Positions 11,905 to 23,197 of a stretch of 64,000 nt of DNA are shown here, piece by piece. The notes below the pieces were generated by a model. The model made no database searches. It saw only the letters and a program-made list of their open reading frames with translations, and was not told where the DNA came from. The DNA comes from Rhodosporidiobolus odoratus. Lineage: Eukaryota; Basidiomycota; Microbotryomycetes; Sporidiobolales; Sporidiobolaceae. Within the stretch, counting starts at the first letter, position 1; the number at the start of each line of letters is the position of its first letter. The stretch lies in NCBI GenBank assembly GCA_034387635.1, contig JAOANU010000021.1, positions 186,001 through 250,000 on the forward strand. Direction: 5' to 3'. The translations under genes were made by a program, and so were the position numbers.

Positions 11905-14900
11905 ATGGTTCTGTCTCGACGTCACTCTATCTCAACGTCTTTCTCCCCCCTCTCGCGAACCAACTCGAGTGCCAATCTTACCTCATCTCTCAATCCCGAA
12001 GATGGTCAAACCGTTCCTTATCCAAAGGGCAAGACGTTTGCTGGACAGAAGAAGCTGCCCAAGCTACCTATACCAAAGCTCGAAGAGACTATGGCGAGGT
12101 ATTTGAAGGCTTTGGAGGGGTTGCAGGTTAGTCCGTTTCTGAAAACAGTCGAGTTGAGCAAGGAAGGGTCGGTAACGGTGAGCCAGAGCGCGAGACAGCG
12201 GAACTGCACAAGACTAGCCGGACAATGTATGCTCGGAGCACTGCTGAGGCGCAAGCTGACTCTGCCTTACTCCTCCATGGCCTCTTCGGCTTCCCCACCT
12301 CCTTCGCCTTCTCACTCTTCACTTCCACCTATCACCTCCAACATTCCGTATCCTTTGGCTGCTACTCTCCAGTCAGCCGCCGATCATTCCCGAACCCGAG
12401 CCGTCGTGCAAGCCTTTCTCGAAAACGAAGGTCCGGCTCTGCACGAATCACTCAAAGACTATGCAGCACAGAGGGATAGCTACATTGAGGAATGGTGGAC
12501 GGAGAGCTACTTGAGTCATTCCGACAGCGTGGTCCTCAGTCTGAATCCTTTTTTTATCCTCGAGTAAGCACGTTGTTTCTTCTTCCCCACTTAGGTGTCG
12601 ACCTTTCCTTCCCACGTCCCATCTCCAGCTCCCTCCTTTCCGATATTGGAAATTCTTTCTGACCTCTGAAACTCGCTCCGTCAGAGACGATCCGACCCCC
12701 ACTCATTCCGCTCAGCTCCCGCGCGCCGTCTCCCTCATCCTCTCCACCTGCGCCTTCATCCACGACCTCCGCACCGGACAACTCGAGCCCGATGCCTTCC
12801 GAGGCGTCCCGCTTGATATGAGCCAGTACATGAAGCTGTTCGGGACATCCCGAATACCGACAAAGACCGGGTGCAGATTGGAAGTGGAGAGCGAGAGTCG
12901 GCATTGCGTCGTTATGGTTGGCGGTGGGATTTATTGGTTCGATGCGCGTTGGGCCACGTCGCCTAATCATTCTAACGCCTTATAGGAGAGCCTGACCGCG
13001 ATTTGTTCATCTGAACCAGGTCCTTGATTCTCACCACCGTCCTCTCCTCACCGACCGCTCCCTCCTAACCAATCTAACCTCGATCCTTTCAGACGCCTCC
13101 TCCCCCTCTACTGCCAAGTCGACGCTGCCTCTCGGCGTCCTGACCACCGACAAACGCGCGACCTGGGCGTCTCACCGGGCAAAACTTCGAGAGAACGAAG
13201 CGAATAGGGTGTGTTTGGAGATTGTGGATAAGGCCTTGTTTGTGGTTTGTTTGGATGATGAGACTCCGGACGGAGTTGGGAGGCTGTGTGAGAATATGCT
13301 GTGCGGGACTAGTAGGGTCATAAATGGGAGACAGGTGAGATTGATTCCTTGCTCTTCTCTTCTATGATGCTCCGTGCGCGGAGGGTCCCTCCCCTGCTTG
13401 CGAGTCTGGAGTAGCGCATAGTAAGAGACTGATACGCAGCGTCTGGTATTTGCAGGCTGGAACCTGCCAAAATCGCTGGTATGATAAACTTCAGATCATC
13501 GTGTGCAAGAATGGCGCGGCTGGCATCAACTTCGAACATAGCGGGTAAGCTCTACCCCTTCCTCGCCTTGCTCTCTGTATGGTATCCTATGACGATGCGA
13601 GTCGCTCTGACCTCCGCTTGTTCCCGCACAGGATTGACGGTCACACCGTTTTGCGGTACGTCCCTTTCCATCCTCTTCGTTTGTCTCGTGTCCAAGCCGC
13701 CGAATAATGAGCCTCAGTCTTCAAGAGTCTGACGTATCTCGCTCAATAGATACGTCGCCGACATCTACACCGAACTGATCCTCCGTTTCGCCCGTTCGAT
13801 CAACTCAGCCTCTGACACCCTTTTCAAAGCCAAGCTCTCGCCCTGGGCCACCGGAGGACCAGCTCAGAAGAAGAAAGGAAGTGCGAGTGACGATGAAGAG
13901 GAGGAGGAGAGGGAGGAGGTGGATACGGAACCGAAGAAGTTGGAGTGGGTCGTGGATGAAGAGTTGCAGGGCGCCGTGGTAAGTGACCTTTGCTGATTCC
14001 TTCTCCTCCTCCCTACAGCTCCTTCTCCTGGTCTGGAGACTGACTAGCTTGGGCATTGCGGGCATGTTATGCAGAACTTTGCCGAGACCAGGTTGTCGGA
14101 CTTGATTTGCCAGAACGAGGCGGTCGCGCTGGAGTTTGCGGGGTATGGCAAGAATGCGATTACGCGTAAGTCTCTCTCCCTTTTGCGTCTGACCGCGAAT
14201 CGCGCTGATCCGGGTGTCTCGACGCCTTTTGGAGCAGAACACGGCTTCTCACCTGACGCCTTTGTGCAGATGGCCTATCAGGTTTGTCTGCTTCTGTTGC
14301 CATTCCTTTACAACTATACTTGTTCGCGCCCTTCAGCAAGCGCTGATATCGAACGGCCCTTTTACACAGGCCGCCTACTACTCGCTCTACGGCAAACTCG
14401 AGAGCGTGTACGAGCCTGCCATGACGAAGAATTTCTTACACGGCCGCACAGAAGCTATCAGGAGCGTTACGCCCGAGTAAGCCCCGTTTCGCGTTGCAGC
14501 GTGCTGCTGTCAGACTACCCACTTTCGTCGAATTCCGGGCTGACCTTCCCAACTTGGCCCCTTCGAAATACCTCTAGTTCTCTCGCCTTCGTCCGCGCCT
14601 ACACCTCCCCGACCGCGACTCGTCGAGAGAAGATCGAATCTCTCCGCAACGCCTGCAAAGCCCACACGTCGCTGACCAAAGCCTGCGCTGCGGGACTGGG
14701 ACAAGACCGAATCCTCTACGCGCTGTACTGCCTCGCTCAACGTCAGCTTGCCAGCGAGGAGAAGCAGGAGAGGGAGATGAACAACCCTTCTTCCTCGTCT
14801 GCAGCTGGAGCTGACAACGGGAGTGGCAGTGATGGAGAAGAAAGCTCGGGTGGTAGCAGCTCCGGCGCAGGTGGGGTGAGCGAGACAGTCGCGAGTCGGA

Positions 14901-15670
14901 TTCCCGATCTGTTCAAGGATTCGGGGTATGCCTTGTTGGGTCATTCGACTTTGTCGACCAGTAATTGTGGGAATCCGGCGCTGAGGTTATTTGGGTTCGG
15001 ACCCGTCGTGAGCGATGGATTTGGGTTGGGCTACATTATCAAAGTGAGCTGAGTTTCTTTCTCTGCTTCCTCGCTGCTTCACCACTGCATCCCTTTGCCA
15101 ATATGTAGGCGAATTTATGTGTACTGACGGTTGTACATTGGGGATAGGACGAATCCATCGCCATTTGCGCCTCGAGTAAACATCGCCAGACGAGTCGTTT
15201 CCTGGACGCCATTCGGAGCTACTTTGAGGAGACGATGGCGATGCTCAAGAAGCTGCACCAGGAGAGTAATCGGAAACCCAACGTACGTTCTTTAATACGT
15301 CTTTTATTTCTTCCTCAGTCGTCTCTTCTGCCTTTAGTCCGCTGACCCCTTGCTTTTCGAACCGTATTCATTCTATCATTCTATCATGATATGCACAATC
15401 CCACCTGCATTCCCTCACTCGTCATCCTATCTTGTGCCCCGAATACAGTCCGTTTTCGTGGACCACTTTGCCGGTGAAATCTCTGCCAAAACCGGTCAAC
15501 CCATCTCTCACCTCCGCAACGGATCCCTGGAGAAGGGCGCAGAAGACCTGTCCTACTCGGATGGGTATGGGTTTTATGGGAACCTCTCGGAGGCGGTTAA
15601 TGGGGAGAAGGGGGGCAGGAGGGAGACGAGGGTTAAGGCGGGAATTAGGATCAGGACGGTTGAGCCTTAG
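11905..15670 (+). CDS. Carnitine O-acyltransferase (acetyltransferase type), 797 aa
   Basis: Exons 11905-12126, 12373-12563, 12685-12943, 13020-13334, 13456-13544, 13632-13655, 13750-13978, 14075-14165, 14238-14281, 14370-14476, 14578-15043, 15148-15282 and 15449-15670. The protein has the N-terminal LPKLPIPKLEETMARYLKAL of the family, the catalytic histidine in FEHSGIDGHTVLRY (about residue 357), the STSNCG carnitine-site motif, and FGFGPVVSDGFGLGY. It moves acetyl groups between CoA and carnitine to shuttle acetyl-CoA among peroxisome, cytosol and mitochondrion. No C-terminal peroxisomal tripeptide is present. It is longer than average because of two low-complexity inserts (about 430-460 and 665-710). 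The third intron starts with GC, not GT. It follows the GMC gene in tandem. Confidence 0.94.
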
Positions 15671-16000
15671 TTTTCAAGGGAAGGAGGGGAGATGAGACGA
15701 GAATGCAAGGTGTTTTCTGTGATGTTACCTCCTTAGAGGTCTGTATAGACACTAGTATAGTAAGTAGGTTGTTTGATCGTTTCAGCGTTTCAGTTTCCCC
15801 TTACCCTACACGTTTCTTGATTGTCGCGCCAGACTAAAGAGCGGAGTTATTGCGTGTTGTCAACAGAGTATGTACGTAAGAAGGAAGCACAGGGGAGTCC
15901 GTAACGACAAAATTTGAAGCAAGGAAAGAAGAAAGGGCAACGAGGAAGTGCTACAAACCAAATCACAGCTGCCTCTGTACGAATTCAGAGACAGCACGTC
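15671..16000. other. Convergent 3' region, nothing coding seen
   Basis: About 330 bp between the convergent ends of the acyltransferase and the zinc-ribbon gene, presumably their 3' UTRs. Confidence 0.5.
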
Positions 16001-16665
16001 TCACACCTTCGCGCCCTGAGGTTGCGTCTGATATCCTACATCGTACCCACGACCTGGAGGAGGCGGGTAATTCGAGTTGGCCTGTTGACGCTGCTGCTGC
16101 TGAGCGTATTGATCGCTGCCCGCGGCGTTGGCTTTGGTACCGTCATCTGTGGTGGAGGGGTTGAGGGCGGTCCATTCTGCGGAAGGGGAAACATCAGTAT
16201 AGCCTAACCGGATGGGCAACTTAGACAACATGATGAGGTGGGTGGAAAAGGCAGTCAGGGCGTACGGCAAGTCGTGCACTGATCGGGAGTACACCCACAA
16301 GTTAGTGTGTGAGGTATGAGCGAGAGAGACGAGATTCTGCTGCTTACAACCAACAGATGCTTGACCTTGAACGGAATCAGCTGTTTTCCGAACCGGCGAG
16401 AAACATGTGTCAACATATGCCAGCCATTTCTTCGCTCGTTTTCAAGGGAGTTTCACTGACCGGAATCCAGTACAGCTCGAACCAGGTTCGTCTCTTGTAA
16501 GCGTGCACGGTCTGATTGTGACAGTTGGGACAGAGGCGGGGACCTTGTTCGCGGTCTGGTTTGGTGCTGTCGTGGGAAGGACGTCAGCAGCTTGAAGGGA
16601 CGATATGTAAGACCAAGTGTGTACTGAGGAACCGGTCCGCAGATGATCGGGATGCAGAAGAACAT
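16001..16665 (-). CDS. Small zinc-ribbon protein, 122 aa
   Basis: Exons 16665-16625, 16566-16461, 16380-16348, 16278-16266 and 16176-16001. The model gives MFFCIPIICGPVPHTKPD at the start, then a zinc ribbon with ligands CPNCHN near residue 25 and CTTC near residue 63, with TWFELYWIPLIPF between them. This matches the short fungal zinc-ribbon (zinc-ribbon 15) family, whose function is unknown. The tail is Gln- and Pro-rich (YPPPPGRGYDVGYQ). Exon 4 is just 13 nt and supplies the second Cys pair, so gene finders will probably miss it. I chose the ATG because the first exon reproduces the family's hydrophobic N-terminus. Confidence 0.85.
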
Positions 16666-17503
16666 GATAGCAGGCGCGAGAGGCTGCCAAGGTCGACAGT
16701 TGATGAAGACGAGTCGTCGACGAGGATAGCTGGTGCCGGACGGTGACTAGTACGAGCAGTTGCGTGCAGAATAACTGGAGCTAGGGCAGTAGCCTGAGCT
16801 GTCCTCTGTGATGATCGACGGTGGTCAGGTGTGATCGAGACGAAAGAGCGGGAGTTTCTGCTACTCTGAACTGTACCCCTCTCCATGCCTTCTATCTTGC
16901 GCTCAAAAAGGGTACTGGTTGTATATCTATCACTACTGGCAACGCTAGCGAGCAGAGTACGACTGGCCCCAGGGCGAAACAGGGAGGAATTGAGGGGAAC
17001 AAGGTCGATGAAAACGACGCGCTGGCTTCCTTCTGAAAGTCCCATGGATCATGGTAGCGGCTTGTACACTACGTAGACAAGCGCAACCAACACAGCAAGG
17101 CGAAAGACGAGTCGGTGCGTGAGGGAATGACTGAACCTGCCTTGCGGACCTTGCGAGTATGGCCGGATTCGAGAAGGTCGCGAAATCGATCACTACCGGC
17201 CGTACGGTACAAGGGAGAGTAGCAAGAGGTGTTCTGGTGAGGTCCATTGCTGCTGAGATGGACAGATCCCAGAGGATACGCCGTCTGGTTCGCAGCTGGA
17301 AGGCGGATATATCCGCCAACACTACGAGCCAACTAAGGAGAACCGCAGTGTATTGCTAGTTCAATCCGTTAGCTGATGCGTAAGGAGAGCTACAGAGAGA
17401 GTAAGCTACCTAGTTCAATCCGTTAGCTGATGCGTAAGGAGAGAACTAGGGGTGTCCGCGCTTCCGACCTTCCCTTCACTCAACATTCCTTCCAACATTC
17501 CCT
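16666..17503. other. Gene-poor region
   Basis: Minus-strand open frames at about 16584-17322 are Ser/Arg-rich without recognisable domains or a convincing start. I could not support a gene. The right end holds the 34-bp direct repeat. Confidence 0.4.
17356..17443. repeat. 34-bp perfect direct repeat, 54-bp period
   Basis: Copies at 17356-17389 and 17410-17443 are identical; 20 bp of unrelated sequence separates them. It lies just downstream of the 3' end of the F-box relic. It might be a local duplication or the footprint of an excised element. Confidence 0.9.
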
Positions 17504-18552
17504 TCACTCCCACTCCTTACTCCTAACCCTATATCCTATTCCTAATCCCATACTTGTGGTAAGGCGTCCTAGCCTTACAGCAGCTCGAAATGCTCGACGT
17601 TGGGGCAGATTGCGGCGATAGAGGGAATCCAGTTGTGGTTCCAAGCTCAGCCGTGCCGATACGCTAGGAACGAGGAGGTACTGAGTGATTGCAGAGCGGG
17701 GAGGTAGAGGGGCGGAAGCGAGGTTGGCGCGAATTTCGTCAATCAGAGGAAAGTCCGCTGTCCGAAGCTGGTGACTTGCACTGGACAAAACCCAGCCTAG
17801 GAGGTCAAAGAAATCGGTTATACTGCTGTATGAGCTACGCTCCAGGCGTAGGTGAATCAGGTGTTGGGGGGGCAATCCGGCTGCGGCGAGGGAGAATTCC
17901 GGCCCTTCATAGACACCACCTGGGAAGTGGATTGAGGTAAGGGAGAAGTATATACCGAAGTCGAGAGGAAGGTGTACCAGAGTGAGGTGGGTGAGGTGGG
18001 GCAGGGAGACTTGAAAGAGGACGCTCGAAGGGAGGAGAGGCCGACAGATGTCCTGAACAAAGTTGAGCGTGCGCAAGTTGCTGCAAGACTGCAGAACTTT
18101 GACCAGATAGGGCTTGATTTCGACACTCCAAGACTTGGAAGCTTCAGCGATGAGCGGTGTTGCTGACCAACGCTCTCCTCAAAACCTCCTGAGATTTCTT
18201 CCGGTCCAATCTCCTGAAGGTATCTCTTCCATTCCTACGATGGACCTTCACGTGCTATCTCGTAATCAAACAGGTCGACGAGCGAGATGTTGAGGTCGCG
18301 CACGAATGTTGCGAGTTGCGGAGAATCGCGAACGGCCTGGATGCGAGGGCTGCAGTTCGGTTGAGGGATGGCAAAGGTGCAGGGAGGTAGACCGATTGCG
18401 AGATGCGCCGAGAGACTTCTCCGCTGCTGCGGTTTCGCATGCGCCTGGAGGGCGCGGCAAACAAGCGCGAGGGAGGCGAAGTCGGAGGAGGAGAAAGTGC
18501 TGTCGGCGAGGATGATTCAAAGGAGTTCCGCAGGAAGGGAGAGCTGTCGCGC
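17504..18552 (-). pseudogene. Decayed F-box/LRR-like gene
   Basis: Reading on the minus strand, an F-box-like start (LSLPAELL) runs into a TGA at 18517-18519, after which the same frame continues as IILADSTFSSSDFASLALV and on to DLFDYEIAREGPS. A TAG follows at 18235-18237, and the same frame then gives EWKRYLQEIGPEEISGGFEES. The next homologous-looking segment (TPLIAEASKSWSVEIKPYLV and LTHLTLVHLPLDFGIYF, leucine-repeat style) is in another frame, so there is also an indel near 18160-18180. No intron of plausible size removes these breaks. The organisation resembles the F-box genes near 50-57 kb, though I cannot show direct ancestry. F-box proteins normally recruit substrates to SCF ubiquitin ligases. 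Confidence 0.65.
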
Positions 18553-19886
18553 ACCTAGGCAGTAGCTTACGCTACAACGAACTTAGTCGATAGTCAAACT
18601 CACTAGAGAGCGTTGACAGGCGCCTTCAAGTTCAGCCTCCGTTTTCTTGTTTTTTGGACGCCATCTGCGCCGAAGAAGCGCCTCGTTGGCCTAGTAGGGA
18701 TTCGTGAGTATGCTCTAGTCCGCGCAGACTACGACGGAATCTTGGCATACCTGGTCCGTTGCTCTCCACGCCAGCTTCCCTGCCGTTCGCATCGGAAGGT
18801 TGTCCATCGTGGCGAGCGCCGCTCGTTAGCTGCGCCATACCGTCCAGCGTCTGGTTTCAACCTAACGGGGTCTCGAGTGCGTCATCACCCTGCACAGCTT
18901 TAGAGACCGGGTCCGGGAGCGTGAATCGGCGCAGGTGGACAAGCAGCGTTATTGAGTGTGGCTGTCGCCGCGCTGATGGATGTCTCGATAACCAGCGTAG
19001 CAAGGTCGCTTGGGGGTCCACGGTCCACCGCAGAATCGCTTTTCATCTGGTTCCATTCTTCCAAACTGCACCCGCTACGGCGTCCGGGACGTGTATTTGC
19101 AAGCCGAAGAATGCCCGCCCGTCTCTGCCTGCTACAGAGACCATCGTCCACCATGCCTCCTTTGAAGCTGATAACCCTGCAAGATCATTCTGGCTCTTTT
19201 ACTCGATCGCCTGTTTCCCCTTCACTGGCTTTTGCTCCGACCTAGCGCCCCCCACTTGCAACCCTGATGGAGCCGCAAGTGACCTGACCGCCGACGAACA
19301 ATACATGGCCTCGAATCGCAGGCTGAGCCATAACAGGGAGAAAGCGGAAGAAAAGAGGAGCAAACGAGACAAGACTAGGTAGTGCACATCGCGTAGTACA
19401 GCCAGATACGCAATGATGGCTTGGAAGAGCTGCCGCAGGAACGCAGCCTAGCTGGGCGAAAGGGCCGCCGCGAAGGTGAATGGCGATAAGGGAATGCGAA
19501 TTCGGCGACGAGGCGTTATGGTGCACGACTGGAAGCAGCAGTACGGCTTGTGCGCCGTGCTCCTACCTCTAGCTCGTAGCCTGCATTCCCCTAAAAATTT
19601 GCCTAGGCGAGCCGCCGTGGTGCTGGTTGCTGTCGCATGTCGGAATGAGGGAGTTGACGTCGGCGAGTGGCGCAAGAATGGACCGTACAAGTCACGATGG
19701 TGATCTTCCAGCGCGTCTCTATATGCTAGTTAATCGAGTCAGTCTCCAGAGGGAGTGAAGGGAGGAAAGAGAGGAGCTGAGCTCGACTCGTAATTCCGCA
19801 ACGCGGTTCTACTTCTCTCCTCATCCCCCAGCGCTAGCAAGACACTCGTTGTCTGCACCATCCCATCAGAAACCACTACTACAATC
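18553..19886. other. Long non-coding stretch ahead of eIF4A
   Basis: Frames up to 207 codons exist, but none shows a domain, consistent composition or intron signals I trust. The right-hand 150 bp are the likely eIF4A promoter and leader. Confidence 0.4.
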
Positions 19887-21997
19887 ATGGCTTCCACCGC
19901 TCCCGAGGCTACCAAGTGCGTCCATGTCCACAACCCCTCCATCTTCAAGTCCTTCCTCCACCTCGCCAAATTATCACAGAAACCGCTTAAAGTAACGCGT
20001 AGATGGAATAAGAAGTCGAAGGAACGGGCTCATTGCGATCTCGGACAAGCGCTAGGCGTTCAGAAGCATCACGAGCCGCGTGAGACGGACGAATCGCTGA
20101 CCACTTTACTTTGTTATTGCCCGCCTTTCCTTTACTCCGCTACAACCTGCTTCATATGCAACTAGGCCTGAGACCCCCGCCGCCGAGGCTCCCGCTGGCG
20201 CCGCCGGCCTCGAGAACCCCGAGGAGGGCCTCATCGAGTCCAAGTACGTCTCGCTGCCATTCTGCGATACTCGAGGCGATCGACAATAAGAGACGGGAAC
20301 TGACGCCAAACAATTTGCCGAGTGTAGCTGGGACCAGGTTGTCGAGTAAGTCCCCCCTTCTTCCCCACATCCGGCATAGTAAACTCACCTCTCCTCCCAC
20401 AGCAACTTCGACGACATGAACCTCCGCCCTGAGCTCCTCCGCGGTATCTACGCTTACGGTTTCGAGCGCCCGTCTGCCATTCAGCAGCGTGCCATCATGC
20501 CCGTTGTTGCTGTGCGTCCTCTTTTCTTCTTATCCCCACCTGTCTTTTCTTTCGTATTGACTTTTTTCTTTCCTACAGGGTCACGACGTTATCGCCCAGG
20601 CCCAGTCCGGTACCGGCAAGACCGCTACCTTCTCCGTCTCCATCCTCCAGTCCATCGACGTCTCCCTTAAGCAGCCCCAGGCTCTTGTCCTCGCCCCCAC
20701 TCGCGAGCTTGCCCAGCAGATCCAGAAGGTTCTCGTCGCTCTCGGTGACTACATGAACATTGAGTGCTTCGCCGCTGTCGGTGGTACCTCCGTTCGTGAG
20801 GCTATGGCCAAGCTCAACGAGGGTGTCCACGTCGTTGTCGGTACCCCCGGCCGTGTCTTCGACATGATCCAACGTCGTGCCCTCAAGACCGACCACATCA
20901 AGATCTTCTGTCTTGACGAGGCCGATGAGATGCTTTCCCGCGGTTTCAAGGACCAGATCTACGACGTCTTCCAGCTCCTTCCCCCCACCACCCAGGTACG
21001 TCTTTTCTTGCTTATCTTTTAGCTTTTCCGCTCGTACTCATCTATATCAATTCGTAGGTCGTCCTCCTCTCCGCCACCATGCCCGCCGACGTCCTCGAGG
21101 TCACCACCAAGTTCATGCGCGACCCCATCCGTATTCTCGTCAAGAGGGACGAACTTACCCTCGAAGGTATCAAGCAGTTCTACATTGCTGTTGAGAAGGA
21201 GGAGTGGAAGCTCGACACCCTCTCGGACCTTTACGAGACTGTCACCATCACCCAGGCCGTTATCTTCTGCAACACCCGCCGGAAGGTAACGCCTTTCGCT
21301 CTTTCCCCGCATACCTTCCGTTCTTTACTGACCCTCCTTTACATGCATAGGTCGACTGGCTCACCGAAAAGCTCCAGGCTCGCGAGTTCACCGTCTCTGC
21401 CATGCACGGTGACATGGAGCAAGGCCAGCGTGAGGTCATCATGAAGGAGTTCCGCTCGGGTTCCTCCAGGGTTCTCATCACCACCGACCTCCTCGCCCGT
21501 GGTATCGATGTCCAGCAGGTCTCACTTGTGCGTTCTTCTCCGGTTTTATCTCTTATTGTGTAGACCTGCTCACCTTGCTCTTTTCTTTCTCTTCGGTTCT
21601 GCGTTCGCCCGTACAATCGCTTCTACAACGTCGCCTCCTGATCTATCCGCATCGCCTCTCCTTTCCTCTCGCCTACTCGCGGACGTCTCCTCTCGCCTCT
21701 TTCGCGCCTCTCCCTACGTCGCCTTAACCCGGTCAACAGGTCATCAACTACGACCTTCCCTCCTCCCGCGAGAACTACATTCACCGTATCGGTCGTGGTG
21801 GTCGTTTCGGTCGCAAGGGTGTTGCGATCAACTTTGTCTCGACTGAGGACGTTCCGGCGCTCAGGGACATTGAGAGGTTCTACAACACTCAGATCGACGA
21901 GGTTAGCCTGCTCCTTCAGCCTCGTTGATCGATCGACGAAAGCTGACACTCTTGCCCGCTGCCATAGATGCCCATGAACGTTGCCGACCTCATCTAA
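19887..21997 (+). CDS. TIF1: eIF4A, DEAD-box translation initiation helicase, 415 aa
   Basis: Exons 19887-19915, 20166-20243, 20328-20345, 20403-20511, 20579-20995, 21058-21285, 21351-21527, 21740-21901 and 21968-21997. All DEAD-box motifs are present in order: Q motif [12 protein letters not shown], Walker [43 protein letters not shown] and [13 protein letters not shown]. Together with the ending NVADLI this fixes it as eIF4A and not another DEAD-box protein. It unwinds 5' UTR structure in the eIF4F complex in the cytoplasm. Codon choice is strongly biased to C-ending codons, as expected for a highly expressed gene, so antisense frames stay open. Exon 3 has only 18 nt. The 5' end carries dense introns typical of ribosome-related fungal genes. 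Confidence 0.98.
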
Positions 21998-22576
21998 GCG
22001 CCGCAATTGCGCTACAAAAGCAGCATCCGGATTAACCAAGGGCTGCACCCACTCTGCACTCCCCCTCACCCGACTTTAACCTTTACATCCCCTCCCCCTC
22101 CTTCATTGTTTGTTGCCGGTAGACTCCCTTCCCCCATTACCTTCATTGGCTGTTTTTGCACCTCCTTCCTCTACTCTTCTTTTCTCACCTATACTCTTGG
22201 ATACACCACCTCCCCTCTTTCTCTCCGCCTACTCGCCCTTTTTGTTCGACCTTCACGCACCTTTTTTTCTCTCCAGCGCGTTTATTGTAAGATTGGGTTC
22301 AACCGAGATTTTCTGGGGCGACGGAGAGGACAGTTCTTTTCCCATTCCACTATTCCTTCACCTCACCAGCATTCTCGACATGGCTGTGCTCGAGCTCTGC
22401 GCCGCTGCTGGGTGTAGCTGGGGTGTCCGTGTTCCACGCCTGCGCTGCGCAGCCCCGGTGCGTCGGGCAGTTTCCTCCCATGGCACCCAGCTGGCTCCCT
22501 TCGCATGTGGACGCTTCGTTGATCCCGGCCCCCAGGCGCTACGCGAAAGCCTATCAGCAGGAACACCAGTCACCCT
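21998..22576. other. eIF4A 3' region and upstream region of the next gene
   Basis: The first 350 bp are very pyrimidine-rich. An ATG at 22380 opens a 67-codon frame with no recognisable features; I left it out. Confidence 0.4.
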
Positions 22577-23197
22577 ATGAACAGCTCACTGCTTCCGAGA
22601 CTCGCCGCCTGCCTCACTTCTCGACCAGTTCCCGTCAAATGCCACTCTCTCCCGGAGAGGAGAAGACAGCGTGTCTACAGCAGAAGTTGGAGCCTCAAGC
22701 TCTTCATCCTCGCTCGCGAAACTACCCGCTGCATCATCCAGTTGCCCACTTCCTTGGGCGCCCTCCTCGAAAAAGCGAACCGTCTTGGTCCCCCGGTCTC
22801 CCTCGATCCCGCTCGCATCGCCCTGCAGACCAAGTCCCACCCGATCTACGGGAGTGTCAGGCTCACCGAGAGCTTCCGGAAGGGTGGGCAGAAGAACCAC
22901 AACACGGGGGAAGGGGTTAAGGCGATTGTTCATGGTCTGGTTCCGAAAGGGAAAAACGCGGTGGAGTATGAAGTGGTGAAGGTTGAGGCACCAGCCAGGT
23001 ATACGGCCCGCATGTCAGAGTCGTCTATTCCTCGTCGCAGCGCGTTTCGCCCTCGTATGCCTTCGCCGCGCCTTCAGGGAAACAACAATTTGGCTCTCTC
23101 GGAACTTTTGTTCGGGGTAGCATTCCACAAGCTGCGTCCGTCACGCCTCCGCCTTCTTACCGTTCCGGTGGCCCACTGTGGGAGTAATAGCAAGTAG
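22577..23197 (+). CDS. Probable mitochondrial protein of unknown function, 206 aa
   Basis: A single open frame from an ATG begins MNSSLLPRLAACLTSRPVPV, a Leu/Arg/Ser-rich stretch free of acidic residues that looks like a mitochondrial targeting presequence. The most protein-like core is LDPARIALQTKSHPIYGSV and VKAIVHGLVPKGKNAVEYE. I do not recognise the family. Other frames between 22423 and 22920 are also open, so introns near 22660-22740 and after about 23000 are possible and the C-terminus is uncertain. Confidence 0.45.
   Translation: MNSSLLPRLAACLTSRPVPVKCHSLPERRRQRVYSRSWSLKLFILARETTRCIIQLPTSLGALLEKANRLGPPVSLDPARIALQTKSHPIYGSVRLTESFRKGGQKNHNTGEGVKAIVHGLVPKGKNAVEYEVVKVEAPARYTARMSESSIPRRSAFRPRMPSPRLQGNNNLALSELLFGVAFHKLRPSRLRLLTVPVAHCGSNSK

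Noticed and set aside
17355..17372. tRNA T-loop-like sequence (gttcaatcc) in the direct repeat
   Set aside because: No acceptor stem, D-arm or anticodon arm can be folded around either copy.
20573..20896. 107-codon antisense frame in eIF4A
   Set aside because: A shadow of the strongly biased codons of eIF4A exon 5.
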